This document shows, in pieces, positions 24,033 through 31,440 of a DNA stretch of 34,692 bases. Source of the DNA: a virus; IMG/VR virus record IMGVR_UViG_3300011114_000680, positions 1 to 34,692 of that record; one strand, written 5' to 3'. Made by a program: the position numbers and the translations under genes. A model generated the notes under the pieces. The model saw only the letters and a list, made by a program, of their open reading frames with translations. It was not told the origin of the DNA and made no database searches. Within the stretch, counting starts at the first letter, position 1. Every line of letters begins with the position of its first letter.

Positions 24033-24059
24033 AAAAAAAGACCCAGCCGAAGCTGGGTC
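24033..24059 (-). terminator. Intrinsic terminator after the scaffold gene
   Basis: A perfect 8-bp GC-rich stem GACCCAGC/GCTGGGTC around a 4-base loop (24040-24059), followed on the minus strand by seven Ts (24039-24033). This is the clearest terminator of the genome. It ends the long leftward transcript before the capsid promoter begins a new one. Confidence 0.9.
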
Positions 24060-24094
24060 AAATGGCAACTGCCTGTCGGCAGACCTTGGAGTAA

Positions 24095-24871
24095 TTATTT
24101 GATGGACGCTTGAAACATCCTTTCGACCTTCTGCCGATAAGCAGGGTCGGTCTTGTATTTGGGATCGGCCACCATGGCATAGAGCTCTTCCTTGCTGGGT
24201 GTGCCTTCTGCAGGCATAGACTCAATGGGCACCCTACCTTCGTAGGCTTCGCGCACCTTCATCAGCGCGGTGAGGCCGCGAGCGGTGCCACCCATGATTT
24301 TGAACTCTTCAAAATCGTCCTTTGACCAGACACCCTTGTTGACCAGGCCGCGAGCCCAATCCACCATGCCGTTGACGATTGCGCCAGCGTTGGGGCCCAG
24401 CTGCTTCATCTCAACCGCAGGGTCAACCATGTCACCTTGCATGATCTCTTTGGCTTGGGTCTGCAGGTTGTTGACCAGGTCATCAAAGGCAGCCTGAGAC
24501 AGCCCATTGTCCTTAGCCCAGCCCGACAGGGTGGTGGCAATAGGGTTGGTGTCAGCCTCTTCTCCAAAGGCCTTGAGGTCGTACTTGCCATCGGCTGGCG
24601 CTTTGTGCTTGCCCTGGCTGATTTGCTTACGCAGATCTGACCAGCTCTTGGCAATGCCTTCCAGGTCGGGCTCGTTGGAGTCCTTCTTCCAGAAGTTTTC
24701 TGGCCAAAAGTCTGGACGCTCAAGTGGATCGTCAGGCGCTGGCGCACCTGCGGGAGCGGTCTTGTGGTCGATTTCGACGGCTTGTGGGTTTTGCGGCTTG
24801 GTGTCGTCAGTCACTTGCACATTGTCAAGTAGGCCGGTTCCACCGGGCTCGACGGTTGCTGTGTCGGTCAT
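24095..24871 (-). CDS. Scaffolding (capsid assembly) protein, 258 aa
   Basis: T7 gp9-like by position between the portal region and the capsid. ATG 24871 follows AAGGAA and overlaps the Bbp19-like stop as ATGA. Acidic and Pro-rich at the N-terminus, with PLERPDFWPENFWKKDSNEP (about 49-68), a hallmark of this scaffold family, then DLRKQISQGKHKAPADGKYD and helices, and a basic C-terminal helix (DPAYRQKVERMFQASIK) expected to bind capsid subunits. Confidence 0.9.
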   Translation of the reverse strand: MTDTATVEPGGTGLLDNVQVTDDTKPQNPQAVEIDHKTAPAGAPAPDDPLERPDFWPENFWKKDSNEPDLEGIAKSWSDLRKQISQGKHKAPADGKYDLKAFGEEADTNPIATTLSGWAKDNGLSQAAFDDLVNNLQTQAKEIMQGDMVDPAVEMKQLGPNAGAIVNGMVDWARGLVNKGVWSKDDFEEFKIMGGTARGLTALMKVREAYEGRVPIESMPAEGTPSKEELYAMVADPKYKTDPAYRQKVERMFQASIK

Positions 24872-25131
24872 AGTTTCCTTGCTGTGTTGATCCGTACCTC
24901 GATGTCCCGCACCACCGTCCTTTGCCCTTCGGCAAAGAAGGCGTATGAGGGGTCTGTGCCCGGCACGGCGATGGGCACATTCACATACATGTCTTTGAGC
25001 CACTGAAGCAGCTTCTGGCCATCCTCAGAGCCAAACACCCGCAAGGTCAGACGCGCCAGATCCTCGCGCTGCTGGGCCACATCCCGGATGTCTTCGGTTT
25101 GGCCAATGGCATTGATCTCGTCCCAGCTCAT
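24868..25131 (-). CDS. Bbp19-like structural protein, 87 aa
   Basis: A small protein between portal and scaffold, overlapping both by ATGA. The segment LRVFGSEDGQKLLQWLKDMY (about 30-49) matches the core of the family named for Bbp19 of Bordetella phage BPP-1 (as I recall it), followed by FAEGQRTVVRDIEVRI. Its role in the particle is not established; position suggests head assembly. Confidence 0.8.
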   Translation of the reverse strand: MSWDEINAIGQTEDIRDVAQQREDLARLTLRVFGSEDGQKLLQWLKDMYVNVPIAVPGTDPSYAFFAEGQRTVVRDIEVRINTARKL

Positions 25132-26741
25132 GCCATGGCTCCCTGTGGCGCTGGCAGCGCAGGCATACCGGCACCGGCTTGTGCCTGCATGGCCATGGCT
25201 TGCGCGATGGCTTGCTGCTGCTGTTGGTTCTTCATCTCTTCCATGAGCACGGCACGCTCGGCTGCGGTGTTGCGCACAGAGGCAGGCACGCCCAGCTTGT
25301 CGGCCAGGTAGTCCACCAGCATGTCGGTCTTGATGGCCAACTGGCCATCAGTGCCCAGGCCCTGGCTGATCTGCAGGTACTGCATGATGGCGTTGACCTC
25401 TTCCATGTTCTGGGCCATGGCCAGCGGGGCCACAGGGGTAACTTTGACTTCCAGCCCGTTGACGCGCAGGGGCATGTCAATCAAGCCGCGCTCGTCCATC
25501 ACTTCCAAGATCTTGGCGGTGACCGGGATCATGGTCTCGTTGATCAAGCGGCCAAAGGCAGAGCCCAGGTTCTGGGCCAGCTCCTTCATGCGCTCCACGA
25601 TCTCGGTGGCAGACCTGGCGCTCATGTTGTCTGGCGGCAACGATTCGTCCAACAGGATGCGCTTGACGTTGCTGCGCAGGTCATTGATCACCAGCTGGCT
25701 GACGTTGAAGTCGCCAGAGCGGGGCAGGGGCAACAGGGCAGGGCCTTGCGAGCCACCATTGCGAGCCACGGGGATGATGGCACCAGGCACGATCTTGACT
25801 GTGTTGGGATTGAGCACCCCGTCGTCTGCAGCAGTGTAGACACCGGCCACGGCCAAGCTGGCGTTCTTGAGCAGCAGCTCGATGGTCTTGTTCAGCGTCT
25901 TGATGTCGGGCAGGGCGGTCATCAGGGGGCCACGGCCATAGATCTCACCGGCCACTTTCATGTAACGGCTGATCACCCATGGGCTCATCTTGCGACGGCG
26001 GTAGACCAATTCCTCTTTGGATACCTTGTCAATAACGTGGTAGCAGTAGTCGCCACGCTTGTGGTCGTAGATGGTGGCTTCCAGCAACTCAATGTCGTCA
26101 GTTGGCTTGTTGTCAATGCGACGCTGCAATTCGTCTGGAATGTTGGCATCTGGCCATTGACGTTGGATGCTTTCGGCCTTCATGCGCATGCGACGGTAGA
26201 CGTTGTCCACCTGGCCGTTCGCTCCTTCCTCATAGCTCACCAGGAAAAGCGGCACGGGAATGAAGTTGAGCGGCTGCACATCGTCGCCCGGCTGCACCAT
26301 CATGCAAGCAGTGCCCACAGCCAGGTCGAGCAAGAACTCACCCATGGCAATGTCAAAGTTGGACTGATTGAGCACGGTGAACATCTTGTCCTGGTAAACC
26401 TCCAGGATGGCTTGGGCCTGCTGCCTGCGGTCAGCTGGAATGTCTGAGCCAGCTTCCAGCTTTGCCCACTTGCGCTGCGGCGGGAACACAACCGATTGCA
26501 GCCGGTTGGCAAAGCGCTGGGTACTGTTGATCGCGGTCGAATCAAAGACGCGCTGCATCTTCTTGCTGCCGGTGGCACCCCCTTCCCACAACCCGTAGAG
26601 CTGGCGCTGGGGCAGGGCAAACTCGTAGGCATCCTGGTAGAGCTGCTGGAATTCGTCCTTCTTGCGCTGGGCGAGCTCCTGGCGTTTCAAGATCTGTTCT
26701 GGTGTGAGGCGCATGCCTCCGGATGTGTTGTTTGTTGCCAT
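25128..26741 (-). CDS. Portal (head-tail connector) protein, 537 aa
   Basis: T7 gp8-like dodecameric portal through which DNA is packaged. Typical features: KKDEFQQLYQDAYEFALPQR, DSTAINSTQRFANRLQSVVF, then PPQRKWAKLEAGSDIP; later YMKVAGEIYGRGPLMTALPD, IKTLNKTIELLLKNA, and SARSATEIVERMKELAQNLG. The C-terminus is Gln/Ala/Met-rich. Length equals T7 gp8 (536 aa). AAGGA lies 7 bases before the ATG. Confidence 0.96.
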   Translation of the reverse strand: MATNNTSGGMRLTPEQILKRQELAQRKKDEFQQLYQDAYEFALPQRQLYGLWEGGATGSKKMQRVFDSTAINSTQRFANRLQSVVFPPQRKWAKLEAGSDIPADRRQQAQAILEVYQDKMFTVLNQSNFDIAMGEFLLDLAVGTACMMVQPGDDVQPLNFIPVPLFLVSYEEGANGQVDNVYRRMRMKAESIQRQWPDANIPDELQRRIDNKPTDDIELLEATIYDHKRGDYCYHVIDKVSKEELVYRRRKMSPWVISRYMKVAGEIYGRGPLMTALPDIKTLNKTIELLLKNASLAVAGVYTAADDGVLNPNTVKIVPGAIIPVARNGGSQGPALLPLPRSGDFNVSQLVINDLRSNVKRILLDESLPPDNMSARSATEIVERMKELAQNLGSAFGRLINETMIPVTAKILEVMDERGLIDMPLRVNGLEVKVTPVAPLAMAQNMEEVNAIMQYLQISQGLGTDGQLAIKTDMLVDYLADKLGVPASVRNTAAERAVLMEEMKNQQQQQAIAQAMAMQAQAGAGMPALPAPQGAMA

Positions 26742-26744
26742 GGT

Positions 26745-27068
26745 TCAGTCCTTGTCCATCTTGTATTTGTCCAGCAGGTTCCTGCCCTTTGCGGCCAGCC
26801 TGGCTGCGGCACCAGCTGTGCGCGGCACCGGCTCACCCCAAGCATTGGCTGCAAGCGCCAGCCTGGTCGGGTCGCCGTCCTTGTCCACCAAAGGCCCACT
26901 TGGGTTGGTGTAGAAGCGGGTCAAGAATGAACCCTTGCGGCGAGCACGCTCACCCAGCGGGCTGGATTCTTTGACACCAGGCTGCAGGTTCTTGCTCTCA
27001 CCAGAGCGCTCAAACTTGCGCCGACCGGCTTCGGTCAAACCACCCTCTGGGTCTTTGTACTTGCTCAC
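26745..27068 (-). CDS. DUF6321-like conserved phage protein, 107 aa
   Basis: Starts at GTG 27068, overlapping the previous stop as GTGA. Basic, with KDPEGGLTEAGRRKFERSGE, NLQPGVKE and a C-terminal KGSFLTRFYTNPSGPLVDKD, then GDPTRLALAANAWGEPVPRT. This pattern is that of the DUF6321 family often placed next to portal genes in aquatic podoviruses. Function unknown; the family name is from memory. Confidence 0.8.
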   Translation of the reverse strand: MSKYKDPEGGLTEAGRRKFERSGESKNLQPGVKESSPLGERARRKGSFLTRFYTNPSGPLVDKDGDPTRLALAANAWGEPVPRTAGAAARLAAKGRNLLDKYKMDKD

Positions 27069-27220
27069 TTCTTTGCTGCTGCCATGTTGTCAACCAGGTT
27101 TGGATATGGTCGCCCAGCTTTTGCAGCACGACGCATAGCCATTCGCTTTTGTGACGATGACAGCTCCTTTGGTTTGCCCAGGTCTTTGGGCCTTGGTTTT
27201 TCCCAGACTTCTTTTTCCAT
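27065..27220 (-). CDS. Small basic conserved phage protein, 51 aa
   Basis: ATG 27220 follows GAGGA one base after the stop of the Cys-rich gene. Starts MEKEVWEKPRPKDLGKPKEL and ends AAKAGRPYPNLVDNMAAAKK. Proteins with the AGRPYPNLVDN ending recur between terminase and portal genes of marine podoviruses. Basic and probably DNA- or virion-associated, but not characterised. Confidence 0.75.
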   Translation of the reverse strand: MEKEVWEKPRPKDLGKPKELSSSQKRMAMRRAAKAGRPYPNLVDNMAAAKK

Positions 27221-27221
27221 G

Positions 27222-27674
27222 TCAGTCCTCTTCTGCTTCATCGGTGATCGGGCCACCCACCAGCCATGCGTCACAGGTGCGCGAGGCAGCACACTTGAAG
27301 TGCAGCAACTCGCAATAGCCAAGATCGGCAGACTCAATTACGTCTTCGTCGTAGCCAGCTTCCTGCTCTGGGCGCTTGGCCTCGATGCCAGCCTTGATGC
27401 AGTCCAGCATCTGCTTGGTCTTGATGAAGGCAGAGCAGTTGCCGCAGCGCATGCCCATAGCCTCGGCCACGGTGCAATTGAGCATGGTGGCTTTCTTGAG
27501 CCAGAACACCTCGTTGTTCTTGGTGTCATTGGGATTTGCTGGGCCATAGCCGTAGTGCTCAAACGCAAAATTGCGGGCCTTGAGGTTTTCATCCAGGTCG
27601 CGTGTAGCGATGGGGCAGGAATACTCTTCTTGCTCCAGCTCTGCGTCCATCAGCATGGCGCGTTTGGTTGCCAT
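27222..27674 (-). CDS. Cysteine-rich, HiPIP-like protein, 150 aa
   Basis: Starts at ATG 27674 (a GTG one codon earlier is possible) in a TGATG overlap. The cysteines are arranged as C77-x2-C80, C92, C121, C128 and C134 in MRCGNCSAF, MLDC, GYCELLHFKCAASRTCDAWL, near GGPI. Similar proteins in cyanophages and other aquatic phages have been compared with high-potential iron-sulphur proteins, which need four cysteines for one 4Fe-4S cluster. Whether metal is bound is unproven; zinc is the alternative. Confidence 0.8.
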   Translation of the reverse strand: MATKRAMLMDAELEQEEYSCPIATRDLDENLKARNFAFEHYGYGPANPNDTKNNEVFWLKKATMLNCTVAEAMGMRCGNCSAFIKTKQMLDCIKAGIEAKRPEQEAGYDEDVIESADLGYCELLHFKCAASRTCDAWLVGGPITDEAEED

Positions 27675-27835
27675 CACTTGCCCTTCTTGAGTTTGTCTGC
27701 CTCGCTCATGGCAATGGCAATGGCTTGCTGACGGCCGCCGACCTTGTCGCCGCTGGAGCTCTTGAGCTTTCCAGCCTTGTATTCGCGCATGACCTTATGG
27801 ACTTTTTCTTGCATCTTTTCTTTCATGTCTTTCAT
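27674..27835 (-). CDS. DUF6496-like small basic protein, 53 aa
   Basis: ATG 27835 follows AGGAG with 7 bases and overlaps the previous stop as ATGA; its own stop overlaps the next ATG. The sequence KVMREYKAGKLKSSSGDKVG, then GRQQAIAIAMSEADKLKKGK is the pattern of the DUF6496 family of small basic proteins found in phages and bacteria. Possibly nucleic-acid binding. It is short but well supported. Confidence 0.8.
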   Translation of the reverse strand: MKDMKEKMQEKVHKVMREYKAGKLKSSSGDKVGGRQQAIAIAMSEADKLKKGK

Positions 27836-28437
27836 TGCTGTGCTCCTGCTAAAAGAGGTCTTGTTGCTTTGCGAGACACGGCACTCAACCTGGCCGAGCG
27901 GCGCTCTCCAATCTCGCGGCCTAGTTCGCTTTGGAGCCCAACCCTCTTGGCTTCAAACTGTGAGGAATCAAATTCTTCAATGGTTGGAGCGTTTGGTGTC
28001 TCCGGCGGGGTAGGTGCCTTTTCGGTGAACTTGGGAATTTCCTTGGGGACGTAGTAAGTGAACGGCTCGCGCTTGGTCTCGTATCCAGCCAAACCAAACA
28101 AGCCCCACCTTGGGGTCTTGGTTTCTTTGATGCCGGTCGCTTCAGTCACTGGATTGGCTTGGATGTCGGCGAGTAGCTTGTTGTAGTCATCGAGCTTTTT
28201 CATGTACGCGGCTTTTTGAGACTCGTAAGTCGGCAGCAGTGACTCTTTGTAGGTCGCCATCTGCTCTTCAAACGGTTTCATCTTTTCGGCCACGCCAGCC
28301 TGGTAGCCGGTAAATGCGGTTTCGTATTCACCCGTGATGCCTGCCACGTTTTTCTTGTACTGCTCGGCCAGGCGCTGGATGTCGGATGTGGTGCGCCGTG
28401 CGATCTGGCGCTGTTTGAATTGAGGTAGTGTGGCCAT
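27832..28437 (-). CDS. Coiled-coil protein, possible virion component, 201 aa
   Basis: Starts in a TAATG overlap with the upstream gene. N-terminal RRTTSDIQRLAEQYKKNVAG and a long coil (about 20-95) are followed by a Pro/Thr/Glu-rich linker (KAPTPPETPNAPTIEE) and a basic helical end (GREIGERRSARLSAVSRKAT). Comparable proteins sit between terminase and portal in aquatic podoviruses; a virion or packaging accessory role is inferred only from position. Confidence 0.65.
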   Translation of the reverse strand: MATLPQFKQRQIARRTTSDIQRLAEQYKKNVAGITGEYETAFTGYQAGVAEKMKPFEEQMATYKESLLPTYESQKAAYMKKLDDYNKLLADIQANPVTEATGIKETKTPRWGLFGLAGYETKREPFTYYVPKEIPKFTEKAPTPPETPNAPTIEEFDSSQFEAKRVGLQSELGREIGERRSARLSAVSRKATRPLLAGAQQ

Positions 28438-28886
28438 TATTGCAACCTCATCCCGCCACCACTCAAATCAACCGGCACGCCAAGCTCTGCGTCCATGCGT
28501 TCACCTGAGAGCAGGGATCTGCGGCCACCACGGGTGCGAGCTCTGAGTGCAGATGCTTCTTGTGATGCAGCTTTGCGGCGCTCTTCGTCTGCAGCGGCTT
28601 GCACCTCTTTGGCTTTCTTCTCCATCTCCAACTTATTGGTCTGGTAATTGAGCTGTGACTGCTCAAACTGCTGGCGAGCGGTCTGCGCCTGCTGTTCAAG
28701 CGACGCGCCTTGCTTGGCGTACTCAGCGGTCTGCTTGGCCAGCTCAGTGCGCATGGCAGCCTGGTCAGCGGCCTGCTGCGCCAGCAATGTGCGCTGGTCG
28801 TTCTCGGCCTGCTGCCTGGATTTACGCGCCTGATCGGCGCTGACAGCGGTGCTCAAAACAATGGCACCCGTGATCCAATAGGTCAT
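28437..28886 (-). CDS. Coiled-coil protein with N-terminal hydrophobic segment, 149 aa
   Basis: An AAGGAGG lies at ideal distance before ATG 28886, which overlaps the cupin stop. The N-terminal WITGAIVLSTAVSADQ may be a short membrane anchor. About 20-115 is a long Gln/Ala/Glu coil, then a basic turn (RARTRGGRRSLLSGER) and a Gly-rich end. It may partner the 201-aa coiled-coil protein. Function unknown. Confidence 0.65.
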   Translation of the reverse strand: MTYWITGAIVLSTAVSADQARKSRQQAENDQRTLLAQQAADQAAMRTELAKQTAEYAKQGASLEQQAQTARQQFEQSQLNYQTNKLEMEKKAKEVQAAADEERRKAASQEASALRARTRGGRRSLLSGERMDAELGVPVDLSGGGMRLQ

Positions 28887-29359
28887 TTGATTACCTCCTT
28901 GTGTTCAAAAACTTCCATGCCCAGCTCGGCGTATTCCAGCGCGGTGAACATGTTTTCCAGGGTCTCGATGTCGGTCTCGTTGGTCGGATTGGGGTGAATC
29001 GTTGTCCAGATCGCATCCTCATGCGTATGCACAACCCGCTTGGTGCCAGCCTCTGAGATGAATGACGCAGGGGCCTTGTGATGCTCCAGGCCAAACTCGG
29101 TGTAGCAGGTGATGCTGCCCTGGCTGATGATGTTGAAGTGGCGATGGCGGTGGATCTTGCCAACCACCACGGTGCCAGCAGGCAAGTGGATCTCGCGGGC
29201 ATAGACACCAGGCGCAAGCCAATGCCGCACAGGTGGCGATTCGTCCATACGCTGGCCATCAGGCAGCGCCTGGCAAGCCCTTTGAATGGCCATGATCTTC
29301 TGCCGCGCTATCGGCGCAGGCAGATTCGCTTGCGGCATTTCAATGATGGCTGTAGTCAT
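28883..29359 (-). CDS. Cupin-fold metal-binding protein, 158 aa
   Basis: A beta-barrel pattern with two histidine clusters: GKIHRHRHFNIISQG (His70, 72, 74) and VVHTHEDAIW (His111, 113, Glu114), as in the two cupin motifs that bind one metal. The substrate is unknown; a sensor or small-molecule enzyme are both possible. ATG 29359 has no ribosome site, and the predicted promoter would make the transcript start within a few bases of it, so it may be leaderless. Later ATG codons are alternatives. Confidence 0.75.
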   Translation of the reverse strand: MTTAIIEMPQANLPAPIARQKIMAIQRACQALPDGQRMDESPPVRHWLAPGVYAREIHLPAGTVVVGKIHRHRHFNIISQGSITCYTEFGLEHHKAPASFISEAGTKRVVHTHEDAIWTTIHPNPTNETDIETLENMFTALEYAELGMEVFEHKEVIK

Positions 29360-29361
29360 AG

Positions 29362-29395
29362 CAATAGATTCTATTGAGTGTTGTACACAATGCAA
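29362..29395 (-). promoter_or_regulatory. Promoter with overlapping palindromes before the cupin gene
   Basis: On the minus strand TTGCAT (29395-29390) is separated by 16 bp from TAGAAT (29373-29368). A 15-bp palindrome CAATAGATTCTATTG (29362-29376, one off-centre base) covers the -10, and TTGTACACAA (29381-29390) lies between the boxes. Both are good operator candidates, so the gene is probably repressed or switched separately from the long operon. Confidence 0.5.
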
Positions 29396-29401
29396 TAGCC
29401 T

Positions 29402-29420
29402 TGATATCTTTGCGATATCA
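29402..29420. promoter_or_regulatory. Second GATATC-N5-GATATC dyad
   Basis: TGATATC and GATATCA form an inverted repeat with a 5-bp spacer, directly after the terminase stop and 7 bp upstream of the cupin -35. The same GATATC spacing occurs at 570-586. No T-run follows, so it is more likely a protein site than a terminator. Confidence 0.4.
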
Positions 29421-29423
29421 CAT

Positions 29424-30977
29424 TTATGCAAACACATCAAAGTCGGTGCTGGCGCTGGTTTGGCCCATTGGCCTGCCACCGAGCTGGTGAGTGCGGGTCA
29501 TGCGGTTGTATTCGCCGCCACCCAGCATTAGGTAGCCGAATGAGTCGCCAATGTGTGAGTGTTCGTTTTTGTTTGGCGCGTCGCGGAACCGCTCTTGGCC
29601 AGCACCGACCGCGACGCGCTTGAAGTGGTAGCCACCGGCCAGCGATTTACGCAGCAGCTTGCACTCGCGGTTGACAATGAGCCCCGGCTTGCCGTTGATG
29701 AGCCGTTGCATGGGGGCGGCAGAGGCCTCACGGCGCACCTTGAAGTCGTTGCTGGCTGTCGGCTGCGCACGCAGGCCCAGGGTTTTCAAGTAATCAAAGG
29801 CTGTGACCTCATAGATTGCGTCCCTGGCCATGCCTGCTGGGTCGCCCCAGATCAAAACCTGGTGATTTGGGTAGAGCTGGTTCAATTCGGCCAGCAGCTG
29901 GTGGCCAAAGCGCTCTAGACCCATGTCAAAAGTGACGATTTCCTTGTGAATCAGCCAGCGACCGTTGGGCAAGCGCTGGCCAATGGTGGCTGCAGGGGTC
30001 AAACCAAAGTCGAGCCCCACCTGTATAGGCACCGTTGGGTCAACTTCAGTGTCACCAGACATGGTCGAGTCCTCATATTCTGGCCAAACAGGCCTGCCTT
30101 CCTGCACATAGGTGTACTCGCCGCCTGCATAACAGCGGATCCAATCCAAATTCTTGCCAAGCAGCATTTGCTGGTAGTAGCCGGACGGTAGGTTGTGGAC
30201 GTTTTCGGCCCTTGGGTTGATCTTCCACCACTTCCCCGAAGCAAAAATGTGGTCGTTGGCCTCTGGGTTGTCGGGCAGTTCATCGGGATCCACGCTCACC
30301 ACGCCACCAGGCTGCTTCCAAAACTTCCAGGCATACGCGCCTGTCATCTTTTCCTTCTCGGCCATGCGATGCCACCAATGGTCGTCGTCCATGGGGTTGG
30401 TATCCATCCAGATCCCGTGCCAGGTAGCTCCAGCATCACGCTTGGTGGGGTATCGACCAACCCGGTGGGTGAGCCCGTCGATCACAGCTTTGGGCAATTC
30501 ACGCGCCTCATTGACCCATGCGCCTGTCAACTCAAGCGACAGCAGCTTCCTGACATCTTTGGGCTGGTCAAGCGCCAGGAAGATGACCTCGCAATCAATG
30601 CCAGCGGCCTCACCGCGAGCAGGCAGCCGGATATGGTGAGTGATGGGTGGTGTCCACAGCATGGGGCCAAAGGTGGCCTCTGGGAAGAGTTCCAGCCAGG
30701 TCTTGATGGTGGTGGTTTTCAGCATGGGGTAGCTATTGCGCACCACCGCCCAGCGGGTATAGCGGATATTGTCAATCGGAGAAGGTTTCTGCTGCACTGC
30801 CTTGATGAAGATTTTGGCTGCGCAACCGTAGCTCTTGCCGGATCCCACCGGGCCCATGATCCCCTGGACGAAGTTCTTGCTTTGGATGAAGTCGTAGATG
30901 ACGGGGGAGCTGCTGAAGTCCAGGTTCAGCCCGGCCACCGGCACGGTCTTGTCTGAGGTTTCTTTGGTACGGGCCAT
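29424..30977 (-). CDS. terL: Terminase large subunit, 517 aa
   Basis: Packaging motor and nuclease. The ATPase domain has Walker A GPVGSGKS (42-49) and a Walker B region LSLELTGAWVNEA with catalytic Glu157. The nuclease domain has VGLDFG with Asp323, LIWGDPAG and the C-terminal HIGDSFGYLML with a further acidic ligand. Full length. The small subunit lies upstream with two small genes between, and the cupin gene follows. The sequence type suits podoviruses; the packaging mode cannot be told from it. Confidence 0.97.
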   Translation of the reverse strand: MARTKETSDKTVPVAGLNLDFSSSPVIYDFIQSKNFVQGIMGPVGSGKSYGCAAKIFIKAVQQKPSPIDNIRYTRWAVVRNSYPMLKTTTIKTWLELFPEATFGPMLWTPPITHHIRLPARGEAAGIDCEVIFLALDQPKDVRKLLSLELTGAWVNEARELPKAVIDGLTHRVGRYPTKRDAGATWHGIWMDTNPMDDDHWWHRMAEKEKMTGAYAWKFWKQPGGVVSVDPDELPDNPEANDHIFASGKWWKINPRAENVHNLPSGYYQQMLLGKNLDWIRCYAGGEYTYVQEGRPVWPEYEDSTMSGDTEVDPTVPIQVGLDFGLTPAATIGQRLPNGRWLIHKEIVTFDMGLERFGHQLLAELNQLYPNHQVLIWGDPAGMARDAIYEVTAFDYLKTLGLRAQPTASNDFKVRREASAAPMQRLINGKPGLIVNRECKLLRKSLAGGYHFKRVAVGAGQERFRDAPNKNEHSHIGDSFGYLMLGGGEYNRMTRTHQLGGRPMGQTSASTDFDVFA

Positions 30978-30994
30978 CGTGTTGTTCCAGTTGT

Positions 30995-31258
30995 TCAGCT
31001 ATTTGTCGCTTGCGCCACATCGTTTTTCTCTCTGATGCCGTGTGCTGTTTCTATGGCTCGGGCAAGTTTCAACAAGTGGTAATCTAGTTTGCCGTAGGTA
31101 AAACTCCAGCCCAGAGAGTTACGCTCAAAGCCCGAATCCAAACATTTATTAATAATTTCCTCATCAGTCAACGGCTTGCGCTGTGGTGTTCTAGTGCATG
31201 GCTCATTGCACAAAGATTGACAAGGCTCTCCTCCAATTGGGCAGTAATCTGGCCTCAT
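30995..31258 (-). CDS. Small Cys-containing hypothetical protein, 87 aa
   Basis: Starts in an ATGA overlap. The N-terminal cluster DYCPIGGEPCQSLCNEPC has four cysteines that could bind zinc. Then LTDEEIINKCLDSGF and YHLLKLARAIETAHGIREKN. Proteins with such an ARAIE.AHGI end are frequent accessory proteins of Burkholderiales phages. Function unknown. Confidence 0.7.
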   Translation of the reverse strand: MRPDYCPIGGEPCQSLCNEPCTRTPQRKPLTDEEIINKCLDSGFERNSLGWSFTYGKLDYHLLKLARAIETAHGIREKNDVAQATNS

Positions 31259-31440
31259 GCGCCTCTCCCTGTTTGATCCATCATGACTGTTCGTGCCAAG
31301 GCTTCACAGGTTTGACATGGCTGTGCCAAGGCTTCTTTGATGGCGGTGATGGCCTCCTCTGTTGGTTGGTGCAATTTTCCATGCACATCCCAGTATTCCA
31401 ACGCCTCAAGCGCAATCTTCAATGCCTCATCTTTTGTCAT
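31255..31440 (-). CDS. Small accessory protein, 61 aa
   Basis: Starts in an ATGA overlap with the small terminase stop. The sequence MTKDEALKIALEALEYWDVH, then EEAITAIKEALAQP matches a widespread type of small phage accessory protein of unknown function. Helical and acidic. A CQTC pair follows. Confidence 0.75.
   Translation of the reverse strand: MTKDEALKIALEALEYWDVHGKLHQPTEEAITAIKEALAQPCQTCEALARTVMMDQTGRGA

Noticed and set aside
23840-24061. A 73-codon frame on the minus strand across the capsid leader
   Set aside because: Its only ATG lies in the terminator hairpin and the frame crosses the promoter. No internal start with a ribosome site was seen. It overlaps the capsid start as ATGA, so it is noted but not called.
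25179-26447. A 422-codon open frame on the plus strand, opposite the portal gene
   Set aside because: It is the reverse of strongly biased portal codons, has a His/Val/Leu-rich composition and no family features; the portal on the other strand is certain.
30195-30956. A 253-codon open frame on the plus strand, opposite the large terminase
   Set aside because: Antisense shadow; the terminase motifs on the other strand settle the coding strand.
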